A stretch of DNA of 5,790 nt from an uncultured Verrucomicrobiota bacterium (GTDB taxonomy: Bacteria > Verrucomicrobiota > Verrucomicrobiia > Chthoniobacterales > SZAS-18), in the NCBI GenBank assembly GCA_937871685.1, contig CALMOL010000155.1, positions 1 through 5,790 on the forward strand. The letters are read 5' to 3'. The translations under genes were made by a program, and so were the position numbers. The notes under the pieces are model-generated. The model searched no databases. It saw only the letters and a program-made list of their open reading frames with translations, and was not told where the DNA came from. The stretch's first letter is position 1. Every line of letters starts with the position of its first letter. This document shows positions 1-5,095 of this stretch, one piece after another.

Positions 1-149
1 GGCCCCTCGACGAGGAGGCGCACGGCGGCATCGAGGCCGAGGGCGTGGAGCGCATCGATGGCGGCGGGCGGGCCGCCGAAGCCGGCACGGCTCAGGAGGT
101 GCGCGGCCTTGTCGCGGGTCCAGGCGCGGGGAGAAAGCGGGGTCAGCAT
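1..149 (-). CDS. DUF1800 family protein, N-terminal fragment
   Basis: This reading frame starts at the ATG complementary to 147-149 and is open to the left edge, giving 49 codons of a longer gene. The peptide begins MLTPLSPRAWTRDKAAHLLS and continues RAGFGGPPAAIDAL, then an alanine/leucine-rich LGLDAAVRLLVEG stretch. The order 'W..AAHLL.RAGFG..P..I..L...G...AV..L' is the typical opening of DUF1800 proteins, roughly 450-600 residue proteins of unknown function, common in Verrucomicrobia, Planctomycetes and Proteobacteria and often paired with a DUF1501 gene. That partner would lie outside the window. No ribosome binding site is visible upstream; the region is pyrimidine-rich on this strand. 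The gene is divergent from lipA with 116 bp between the starts. The family call rests only on the N-terminal pattern, and the function is unknown. Confidence 0.8.
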   Translation of the reverse strand, partial: MLTPLSPRAWTRDKAAHLLSRAGFGGPPAAIDALHALGLDAAVRLLVEG

Positions 150-229
150 AGGGAGGGTGGCAGGAATGAAACGCGCGGGAAGGCGGAAGGTTGCAAACGA
201 AGCGGGGCCTTCGTGTCACGGCCGAGCGG

Positions 230-257
230 TTGCGCCGGGGGCGCGGGGCTCGATATT
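230..257 (+). promoter_or_regulatory. Possible lipA promoter very close to the start codon
   Basis: TTGCGC at 230-235 and GATATT at 252-257 are separated by 16 bp and resemble sigma-70 -35 and -10 boxes. GATATT is the only AT-rich hexamer in this otherwise very GC-rich gap. Transcription would begin near 264, only about two bases before the lipA ATG at 266, which implies a leaderless or nearly leaderless mRNA. That fits the absence of a Shine-Dalgarno sequence. The match is weak and chance cannot be excluded. Confidence 0.25.
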
Positions 258-265
258 CCTCTCCC

Positions 266-1171
266 ATGTCCGCCCGGCCGCCCAAGCTCGACCCCTCCCT
301 CCACCAGGAACGCAAGCCGGAATGGATCAAGGTGCGACTGCCCTCCAACCCGGTCTTCTTCTCGACCAAGGCGCTCGTCGCGGATCTGCGCCTGCACACG
401 GTGTGCGAGTCGGCCCAGTGTCCAAACCGCTGGGAATGCTGGTCGCAGGGCACGGCGACCTTCATGATCGCGGGCGAGCGCTGCACGCGCGCCTGCGGCT
501 TCTGCGCGGTCTCGACGGCGAAGCCTTTCGCGCTGGAAGCCGACGAGCCGGAGCGCGTGGCCGAGGCCGCGCGTCGGATGAAGCTCAAGCATCTCGTCAT
601 CACCGCAGTGGCGCGTGACGACCTCAAGGACGGTGGCGCCGATCATTTCCGCCGCGTGATTCTCGCGGTGAAGGAAGCGGTGCCCGGCATCGTGGTGGAG
701 GTGCTCACTCCAGATTTCCACGCCCGGCGCCCCGAACTCGAGACCGTGCTTTCCGCCAAGCCGGAGGTCTTCAATCACAACCTCGAGACGGTGGAACGTC
801 TCACGCCGCTGGTGCGCTCGCGCGCCAAGTATCGCACCTCGTTGGAAGTGCTGCGCCTGGCGAAGGAGATCGCGCCGGAAGCGGTGACCAAGAGCGGCCT
901 GATGCTTGGTCTCGGCGAGACGGAGGAAGAGCTTTTCCAGGCGATGGACGACCTGCGCGCCAATGGCTGCCAGTTGCTCACGCTGGGCCAATACCTGCGG
1001 CCCACGCCCAAGCACCTGCCGGTGGTTTCCTACATCGCGCCGGGTGAGTTTGATCGCTACGGCGAGGTGGCGCGCGCGAAGGGATTTGAATACGTGGCCA
1101 GCGGGCCTTTGGTGCGCTCCTCCTACCACGCGGCGGACTACGATCCGCTGGCGGGAAGGAAGAAGGGATAA
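266..1171 (+). CDS. lipA: Lipoyl synthase LipA (radical SAM)
   Basis: LipA inserts two sulfur atoms into protein-bound octanoyl groups to make lipoyl cofactors on 2-oxoacid dehydrogenase subunits and the glycine cleavage H protein. It is a cytosolic enzyme with two iron-sulfur clusters. The 301-residue product has both cluster motifs: C47-x4-C52-x5-C58 (CESAQCPNRWEC) for the auxiliary, sulfur-donating cluster, and C73-x3-C77-x2-C80 (CTRACGFC) for the radical SAM cluster. Near the C-terminus R284-S285-S286-Y287 matches the conserved RSSY motif that supplies a serine ligand to the auxiliary cluster. Other family landmarks such as FNHNLETV, TKSGLMLGLGE and LTLGQYLRPT are intact. The length is typical (about 290-350). 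I chose ATG 266 because the frame upstream reaches only a TTG at 191 and the extra 25 residues look non-coding (arginine-rich). No lipB or lplA is in the window. An inverted repeat and a terminator-like hairpin follow directly. Confidence 0.97.
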   Translation: MSARPPKLDPSLHQERKPEWIKVRLPSNPVFFSTKALVADLRLHTVCESAQCPNRWECWSQGTATFMIAGERCTRACGFCAVSTAKPFALEADEPERVAEAARRMKLKHLVITAVARDDLKDGGADHFRRVILAVKEAVPGIVVEVLTPDFHARRPELETVLSAKPEVFNHNLETVERLTPLVRSRAKYRTSLEVLRLAKEIAPEAVTKSGLMLGLGETEEELFQAMDDLRANGCQLLTLGQYLRPTPKHLPVVSYIAPGEFDRYGEVARAKGFEYVASGPLVRSSYHAADYDPLAGRKKG

Positions 1172-1312
1172 GCTTCAAGCATCAGGCCTCAAGGAAGGCG
1201 GAAGAGTCCGAAGAGGCGGGAAGGGAGAAAGGTCGCCGGCGATCTCCTCGCCTTTTTCCTTGGCGGCCCTTTCAGCCTTTCCTTGAAGCTTGATGCTTGA
1301 ATCTTGAAGCTT
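1170..1312. repeat. Long imperfect inverted repeat made of 7-bp units
   Basis: The whole lipA-glycosyltransferase spacer folds on itself. AAGCTTCAAG at 1170-1179 pairs perfectly with CTTGAAGCTT at 1303-1312. CATCA at 1180-1184 pairs with 1291-1295, and the pairing continues through about 1202/1272 with three mismatches and one bulge. The right arm is a run of heptamers: CTTGAAG (1282), CTTGATG (1289), CTTGAAT (1296), CTTGAAG (1303), then CTT. The left arm holds the complementary heptamers CTTCAAG (1173), CATCAGG (1180) and CCTCAAG (1187). The left arm lacks one heptamer, leaving a 7-nt bulge (1296-1302) in the right arm. The left arm overlaps the last two bases of the lipA stop codon. It could be a dispersed repeat or a transcript-end structure. 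Confidence 0.85.
1222..1261 (+). terminator. Intrinsic-terminator-like hairpin after lipA
   Basis: GGCGA (1238-1242) and TCGCC (1248-1252) form a 5-bp GC-rich stem with a 5-nt loop, followed at once by TTTTT (1253-1257), the classical rho-independent layout. An alternative, longer fold pairs AGGGAGAAAGG (1222-1232) with CCTTTTTCCTT (1251-1261), with two G-U wobbles. The element sits at the centre of the larger inverted repeat 1170-1312 and about 65 bp after the lipA stop. It suggests that lipA and the downstream glycosyltransferase are not simply co-transcribed. Confidence 0.55.
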
Positions 1313-1318
1313 TCCCCG

Positions 1319-1990
1319 ATGACCCTCGCCGCCCTGATCCCCGCCTATTGCGAGGAAAGGCACTTGGGCGCGGTGGTGGCGGCGGTGCGGAGCCAGGTGG
1401 ACGCGGTGCTCGTGGTGGACGATGGTTCGCCCGACGGCACCGCCACGGCGGCCACGGCGGCCGGCGCGGAGGTGCTGCGGCAGGAGCGCAACCAAGGTAA
1501 GGGCGCGGCGCTCAAAGTTGGTTTTCGCCACTTGTGGGCGCGGGACTTCGACGCCGTGGTGATGCTCGACGGCGACGGTCAGCACTTGCCGGAGGAGATC
1601 GCACGCTTCCGCGCCGCCGCCGAGGAGGATCCGGCCATCGATTTGTGGGTGGGCAACCGCATGGCGGACCTGCGCGCCATGCCGCGCGTGCGCCGGTGGA
1701 CGAACCGCTTCATGTCCGTGCTACTCTCGCGCGTGGCGGGCCAGCGTATCCCCGACTCACAGTGCGGCTTCCGCCTTGCGCAGCGCCAAGTGGCAGAACT
1801 GCTGACGGAGTGCGAGAGCAGCGCTTTCGACTACGAATCGGAGATGTTGATTCGCATCACGCGCGCTGGCCACGCCATCGGCGCGGTGCCGGTGTCCACG
1901 GTTTATCGGGACGAGGTTTCCTCGATTCGCCCGGCGCAAGATACCATCCGCTTCGCCCGCCTACTGTGGCGACATGCTCGGCAGAGATGA
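1319..1990 (+). CDS. Family 2 glycosyltransferase, polyprenyl-phosphate sugar transferase-like
   Basis: The 223-residue product is a single GT-A domain of the GT2 family, most like dolichyl/polyprenyl-phosphate mannose or glucose synthases, which move a sugar from a nucleotide donor to a lipid phosphate or envelope glycan at the inner face of the membrane. Visible motifs are the opening LIPAYCEE (residues 6-13), the nucleotide-binding VVDDGSPDGT (32-41), RNQGKGAALKVGF (57-69), the metal-binding DXD-type DGDGQH (84-89), GNRM (112-115), DSQCGFR (146-152) and the C-terminal YRDEVSSIRP (196-205). There is no membrane segment at the C-terminus, so it is the short soluble type. A TTG five codons upstream (1304) is in frame but lies inside the 7-bp repeat, so ATG 1319 is preferred. 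There is no Shine-Dalgarno. The stop TGA at 1988-1990 falls inside the next inverted repeat. The acceptor cannot be deduced. Confidence 0.9.
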   Translation: MTLAALIPAYCEERHLGAVVAAVRSQVDAVLVVDDGSPDGTATAATAAGAEVLRQERNQGKGAALKVGFRHLWARDFDAVVMLDGDGQHLPEEIARFRAAAEEDPAIDLWVGNRMADLRAMPRVRRWTNRFMSVLLSRVAGQRIPDSQCGFRLAQRQVAELLTECESSAFDYESEMLIRITRAGHAIGAVPVSTVYRDEVSSIRPAQDTIRFARLLWRHARQR

Positions 1991-2089
1991 ACCGAGAGGA
2001 TGGAAGATGGCAGGGGGCGTTCCTCGCATTGGGCGCGTTCCCGCCGCGCAACGCGGCCGCCGCCATCTTCCATCCTCTCGGTCTGTCTC
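1984..2089. repeat. Inverted repeat with perfect 20-bp arms, 106 bp overall
   Basis: ACCGAGAGGATGGAAGATGG at 1991-2010 is repeated exactly in reverse complement at 2063-2082, and C2011-G2062 extends the pairing. After a three-base mismatch, GAGA at 1984-1987 pairs with TCTC at 2086-2089. The interior of about 50 bp is GC-rich and contains a smaller GCGTT...AACGC pair. The left arm includes the stop codon of the glycosyltransferase gene. No T-run follows the right arm, so it does not look like a standard intrinsic terminator. With matched terminal arms and no coding capacity, it resembles a small MITE- or REP-like element. No target-site duplication is evident. Confidence 0.85.
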
Positions 2090-2137
2090 GGGCCAGATAT
2101 CGCTTGCCGATGAGGGCGCGACGCGACAAAAAAGCCG

Positions 2138-3019
2138 ATGCCGAAGAAGCCGTTCCGCCACCCGCTCAAGGCTTTGCGCCGCTTCTTGCGCCGCAAGCCG
2201 GCTGCCGGGAAGAAAAAGCTCAAGGCCCCCCTGGAGGACGAGGTGGAGACGCGGGCGGAAGCCGCCCGCACCGCCAAGGCCGCGCGAGCCCGCGCGAAAA
2301 AGCAGAAGGACAAGGACGCCGAAGGGCGCAAAAAGGCCGGAAAGAAGGATGGCAAAAAGGGCAAGAAGAAGAGCCGTGCGCCCCGCCCCGGGCTTCTGGC
2401 GGCGCGCGGTGGCTTCGCGGTGCCGCCGCTCGCGCAGGGGGTGCCGACGCGCCCGCCCACGGCGCTCGACCTGCCCGTGCAGTCCCTGCTGCGCGCGGCC
2501 TCCTTCGCCGCGCGCAAGCACATGGGGCAGAAGCGGGCCGACGGCGTGACGCCGTATTTCTCCCACGTTTCCCGCGTGACGCTGGTCCTCTCGCACGTTT
2601 TCGGCGTGCGGGATGAAGAGTTGCTCACCGCCGCGCTCTTGCACGACACGCTGGAGGACACCGCCACCGACTACGACGAGATCGAGGACCACTTCGGCGC
2701 GCGCGTGGCCGACATGGTGGTGCTGCTCACGAAGAACAACATGATGCCCAAGGACCGGCGCGAGGACGAATACGCCGCGCGCCTGATCGCCGCGCCCGAG
2801 CCGGTGAAGATTGCCAAGATGGCCGACATCTACGACAACCTTTCGGACCGCGTCACCTCGCTGAAGATCCTCAAGACCACGGCCACCGCCGAGCGTTTGC
2901 TGCGCGCATTCGGCCCGCAGCTGGTGTCGCCCACCGGGATCGCCGCGCACGCGAAGACGTCCGACCTGCTGGCGCGCATCAAGGCCATCCAGCTCGAGAC
3001 GCCGCCGGCGGCGCTGTGA
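2138..3019 (+). CDS. HD-domain (p)ppGpp hydrolase-like protein with lysine-rich N-terminal extension
   Basis: Residues about 108-285 form an HD domain like the hydrolase half of RelA/SpoT and the single-domain MESH1 enzymes, which remove pyrophosphate from (p)ppGpp. Expected residues are present: R126-x-H128-x-GQ-x-R133 (ARKHMGQKRADG), H143 in TPYFSHV, H169-D170 with E173-D174 in LLHDTLEDT, and D230 with N234 in KIAKMADIYDNL. There is no synthetase or ACT domain in the 293 residues, so it would act only as a hydrolase. Residues 1-85 are a low-complexity basic extension rich in K, A and R (for example KKDGKKGKKKSR, 69-80), likely disordered and possibly binding nucleic acid or ribosomes. ATG 2138 is the first plausible start; there is no Shine-Dalgarno. 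It lies 147 bp after the glycosyltransferase, across the inverted repeat. Other HD phosphohydrolase substrates are possible. Confidence 0.85.
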   Translation: MPKKPFRHPLKALRRFLRRKPAAGKKKLKAPLEDEVETRAEAARTAKAARARAKKQKDKDAEGRKKAGKKDGKKGKKKSRAPRPGLLAARGGFAVPPLAQGVPTRPPTALDLPVQSLLRAASFAARKHMGQKRADGVTPYFSHVSRVTLVLSHVFGVRDEELLTAALLHDTLEDTATDYDEIEDHFGARVADMVVLLTKNNMMPKDRREDEYAARLIAAPEPVKIAKMADIYDNLSDRVTSLKILKTTATAERLLRAFGPQLVSPTGIAAHAKTSDLLARIKAIQLETPPAAL

Positions 3020-3085
3020 GTGTGGACGTGAGTCGCCGCCTGAAGGGTTTGCCAGCCAGAAGGCTGCGCGTAGGCTCGGCAGGCC

Positions 3086-3310
3086 ATGGTGGAAAACCTT
3101 CGCAAACTGCTCCTAACTGCGCCTTTCCAACGGTTTGTAATCGTTACCAGCGGCGGCCGAGCGTATCCCGTGGCCAGCGCCGACCACGCGGACATCAATC
3201 CCATGGGAACGCAAATGGTGATCTGGTTCGACGACGGCAGTGGCGTTACGGTGGCGACCCGGCACATCACGGCGATTGAAAAATCTGAGGATGCTGCCGC
3301 CGCGGCGTGA
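3086..3310 (+). CDS. Small conserved-looking protein of unknown function
   Basis: This gene encodes a 74-residue soluble protein with no signal peptide or membrane segment. It opens MVENLRKLLLTAPFQRFVIV, continues TSGGRAYPVASADHADINP, then alternating hydrophobic stretches (GTQMVIWF, GVTVATRHITAIE) and an alanine tail. The layout 'short helix, PF..F.I..SGG..Y.V...D...I.P, then beta strands ending HI..IE' resembles a family of small hypothetical proteins I associate with Verrucomicrobia and Planctomycetes; no function is known to me. Base composition is visibly less GC-rich than its neighbours, especially 3088-3155. It starts 66 bp after the HD gene and ends 15 bp before the FkbM methyltransferase gene, so it may be co-transcribed with either. 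No Shine-Dalgarno is seen. The overlapping frame 3016-3279 is arginine-rich and looks non-coding. Confidence 0.7.
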   Translation: MVENLRKLLLTAPFQRFVIVTSGGRAYPVASADHADINPMGTQMVIWFDDGSGVTVATRHITAIEKSEDAAAAA

Positions 3311-3325
3311 CGCGGACCGCCGCCT

Positions 3326-3994
3326 GTGCGCTGGAAACGCTTCCTCGATAGCCTCCTGCCGCTCGCGGGCCGGCCGAATCGTTTCCTGGCCCGCAGCCGC
3401 GGCGTGATCCACGTCGGCGCGAGCACTGGGCAGGAGCGCGGAGTGTATGACCGATACGGCCTGCGCGTGCTGTGGATCGAGCCGATCCCGGAAGTATTCG
3501 CGGAACTGGAGCGGAACCTTGCGCCGTTTCCCGACCAGCGTGCGATCTGCCGGCTCGTCGTGGACCGGGACGGCGCGGAGCACGTGCTCCACGTCGCCAG
3601 CAACCGCGGCGAGTCGTCCTCGATCCTGCCGCTGGCGCGGCACCGCGAGCTGTGGCCAGACATCTCGTTCACGCGCGACCTGCCGCTGCGCGGCGTCACG
3701 CTGCCGACGCTCCTGCGCGAGGAAGGCATCCCCGCCGCCGACTACGACGCGCTCGTGCTCGACGTGCAGGGGGCCGAGCTGCTGGTGCTGCGCGGCGCGC
3801 GCGAGCTGCTGCCGGGCCTGCGCTTCCTCAAGCTGGAGGCGGCCGACTTCGAGTGCTACGCCGGCAACGCCACCGTGCGCGAGCTGGAGGAATTCCTCGC
3901 GCCGCTGGGCTTCCGCGAGGTGCTGCGCCGGCCCTTCGCCCAAGCGCCGGATAGGAAGGGCGCTTGCTACGACCTGATCTTTTCACGTGGCTGA
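3326..3994 (+). CDS. FkbM family SAM-dependent methyltransferase
   Basis: The 222-residue product has a class I methyltransferase fold of the FkbM family, which methylates hydroxyl groups on sugars, polyketides or glycans. Motifs in order are: VIHVGASTGQE (27-37), the SAM-binding glycine motif; WIEPIPEVFAEL (50-61), with the acidic residue expected to bind the ribose; SSSILPL (97-103); VTLPTLL (124-130), matching the usual 'vTLD.L' segment with P in place of D; and VLDVQGAELLVLRGA (144-158), the family signature. It ends with KGACYDLIF. The start is a GTG at 3326, 15 bp after the preceding stop, and no later start keeps the N-terminal helix. The substrate is unknown. Nearby glycosyltransferase and envelope genes suggest a surface glycan, but that is inference. 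It converges on the PAP2 gene. Confidence 0.9.
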   Translation: MRWKRFLDSLLPLAGRPNRFLARSRGVIHVGASTGQERGVYDRYGLRVLWIEPIPEVFAELERNLAPFPDQRAICRLVVDRDGAEHVLHVASNRGESSSILPLARHRELWPDISFTRDLPLRGVTLPTLLREEGIPAADYDALVLDVQGAELLVLRGARELLPGLRFLKLEAADFECYAGNATVRELEEFLAPLGFREVLRRPFAQAPDRKGACYDLIFSRG

Positions 3995-3998
3995 CTTC

Positions 3999-4100
3999 AG
4001 GTGGACAGCGCAGGCCCTTGCGCTGGCGCGGACACGCCAGCGCCGAAGATTCTAGGCGGCTGCGCCGCCGCCAACGGCGCGGGGACCGCGCCGTCCACCT
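3999..4100. repeat. Branched multi-hairpin element between convergent genes
   Basis: An outer 8-bp stem, AGGTGGAC (3999-4006) with GTCCACCT (4093-4100), encloses three perfect hairpins: GCGCTGGCG (4020-4028)/CGCCAGCGC (4035-4043) with a 6-nt loop; GGCGGC (4055-4060)/GCCGCC (4064-4069) with a 3-nt loop; and GGCGCGG (4076-4082)/CCGCGCC (4086-4092) with a 3-nt loop. The outer stem could instead extend by GCGC (4008-4011/4088-4091), competing with the third hairpin. It lies 4 bp after the FkbM stop and 42 bp before the PAP2 stop, so it may act as a bidirectional transcript end, although there is no T-run. It may also be a dispersed palindromic repeat. Confidence 0.8.
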
Positions 4101-4142
4101 CGAAGGCAAGCGCAACGCGAGCATTCCTCCAGCGGCGCGGCC

Positions 4143-4820
4143 TTACGCCGGCGGCGCGGCGCCGGCCTTTTCGCCGAAGAGCGCCGGATGATCGGCGTGG
4201 AGTCGCGGCAGCAGGCGTGGGCCGGCCAGCGTCCAGATCCCGCCGAGGATCGCCAGCACCGCGAGCGCGCCGGCCACGGCGAAGAGCGCCGTCACGAGCA
4301 CGTCGCTCGGGTGATGCGAGCCGGTATAAACGCGCGAGTAGCCGACGAGGAGCGCCACGAGAAACGTCAGCGCGCCGCGCCGCCCGAAGAACACCGCCAT
4401 CACCGTGGCCGAGCCGAAGAGCATCACCGTGTGCCCGGAGGGGAACGAGCGGCCCTTGCCCTTGGCCACCGGCAACGGCTCGGCGTTGACCCTCAGCCGG
4501 AGCGGCTTGCCCAGCGCGAGGAAGCGGGGCGAGGTATCCGGATCGAGGTCGATCCAGCGCACGCCGGCAAGGTGCTGGTTGGGCCGCGGCCGGTCGAAGG
4601 CGGGCTTGGCCAGCTCCACGCCGAAGTTCAGCGCGAGGAGTACCACCGCCAGCGCGATGAGCGCCGCCCGCGCGCGGAAGCGGCCGCGCCAAGCCATCAC
4701 CACGAGCGCGAGGATGAGGAACGGCGACCAAAAGTCGTAGGACGACATCACCACCATCACACGGTCGAGCGCGGGGTGCGTCCAGTCATGGTTGATGAGG
4801 AAGAACAGCTTTTCGTCCAT
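4143..4820 (-). CDS. PAP2-family membrane phosphatase
   Basis: This 225-residue membrane protein belongs to the type 2 phosphatidic acid phosphatase superfamily, which dephosphorylates lipid phosphates such as undecaprenyl pyrophosphate, phosphatidylglycerophosphate or lipid A. All three catalytic motifs are intact: K72-x6-R79-P80 (KPAFDRPRP), P127-S128-G129-H130 (FPSGHT), and S162-R163-x5-H169-x3-D173 (SRVYTGSHHPSD). Hydrophobic segments lie at about 32-44, 50-70, 131-145, 150-162 and 174-198, with the active site predicted on the outer side of the membrane. The 46-residue loop between the first two motifs is hydrophilic. The start is the ATG complementary to 4818-4820; no Shine-Dalgarno is visible. 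It converges with the FkbM gene and is divergent from the LolA-like gene. The specific substrate cannot be read from sequence; undecaprenyl pyrophosphate or lipid A are the usual candidates. Confidence 0.93.
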   Translation of the reverse strand: MDEKLFFLINHDWTHPALDRVMVVMSSYDFWSPFLILALVVMAWRGRFRARAALIALAVVLLALNFGVELAKPAFDRPRPNQHLAGVRWIDLDPDTSPRFLALGKPLRLRVNAEPLPVAKGKGRSFPSGHTVMLFGSATVMAVFFGRRGALTFLVALLVGYSRVYTGSHHPSDVLVTALFAVAGALAVLAILGGIWTLAGPRLLPRLHADHPALFGEKAGAAPPA

Positions 4821-4841
4821 CGGGGGAGGGCAGGGGACTGT

Positions 4842-5033
4842 GTGCCGAGCAAAGCGAGACAGCTAGGGTGAATGGGAGCAATCGTGAGCCGAGCGAAACG
4901 AGACAGCCAGGGTGTCGGGGGCAATTGTGAAGGATGAATCGTGATCCGCCGCGCGCGCTCGCCCGCGTCGATTAAGGGGTGCCGTCCACGATTGCCCCCA
5001 GACACCCTGGCTGTCTCGCTTCGCTCGGCTCAC
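4842..5033. repeat. Three-copy 47-bp repeat, two direct and one inverted
   Basis: Unit A is 4842-4887, unit B 4884-4930 and unit C 4987-5033 on the opposite strand. B and C differ at only three positions in 47 (two substitutions and a one-base indel). A is more diverged, at roughly three quarters identity to B. The shared core is CGAGACAGCCAGGGTGT, preceded by GTGAGCCGAGCGAA and followed by GGGGGCAATCGTG. A and B are in tandem with a period of about 42 bp, sharing GTGA at the junction. B and C form a near-perfect 47-bp inverted repeat around a 56-nt GC-rich spacer. The block fills most of the divergent gap between the PAP2 and LolA-like genes, where a terminator is not expected, so a dispersed non-coding repeat is more likely. 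Confidence 0.9.
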
Positions 5034-5095
5034 CTCTGCCCCGCGCCGCTGTGTCGTATGGCCACGCGGGGCAAAATCTGTGGTTTCGTCCCGCG

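Noticed and set aside
197..214. ACGAAG...CTTCGT hairpin in the DUF1800-lipA gap.
   Set aside because: It is a 6-bp stem in GC-rich DNA, with no T-run and no known regulator consensus; it is likely chance.
143..1129. A 328-codon open frame on the minus strand covering nearly all of lipA.
   Set aside because: It lies antisense to an unmistakable LipA with all cluster cysteines. The product is rich in R, H and A with no recognisable domain, typical of antisense frames in high-GC DNA.
1304..1318. TTG at 1304 as an alternative start of the glycosyltransferase.
   Set aside because: It lies inside the last heptamer of the repeat arm, and GT2 proteins usually begin just before the first beta strand, which ATG 1319 provides.
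1534..2616. A 360-codon plus-strand frame bridging the glycosyltransferase and HD genes.
   Set aside because: It overlaps two genes with clear family motifs in other frames. Its product is arginine/glycine-rich without domain features.
1961..2950. A 329-codon minus-strand open frame, and a further overlapping one at 1903-2667.
   Set aside because: Both are antisense to the HD-domain gene and run through the inverted repeat 1984-2089. Their low-complexity content is a by-product of the lysine-rich segment and GC skew.
3053..3066. CAGCC-AGAA-GGCTG hairpin between the HD gene and the small gene.
   Set aside because: It has only five base pairs and no T-run, and is expected by chance at this base composition.
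3016..3279. An 87-codon frame starting with GTG that overlaps the HD stop codon and could suggest translational coupling.
   Set aside because: The product is arginine-rich and patternless, and the frame 3086-3310 over the same DNA gives a well-patterned protein.
4188..4871. A 227-codon plus-strand frame opposite the PAP2 gene.
   Set aside because: The minus strand carries all three PAP2 motifs. The plus-strand product is a histidine/arginine-rich mirror of that gene.
4842..5033. A CRISPR array, because of repeated units of about 47 bp.
   Set aside because: There are only three units, one of them inverted, two directly abutting with no spacer, and no cas genes.
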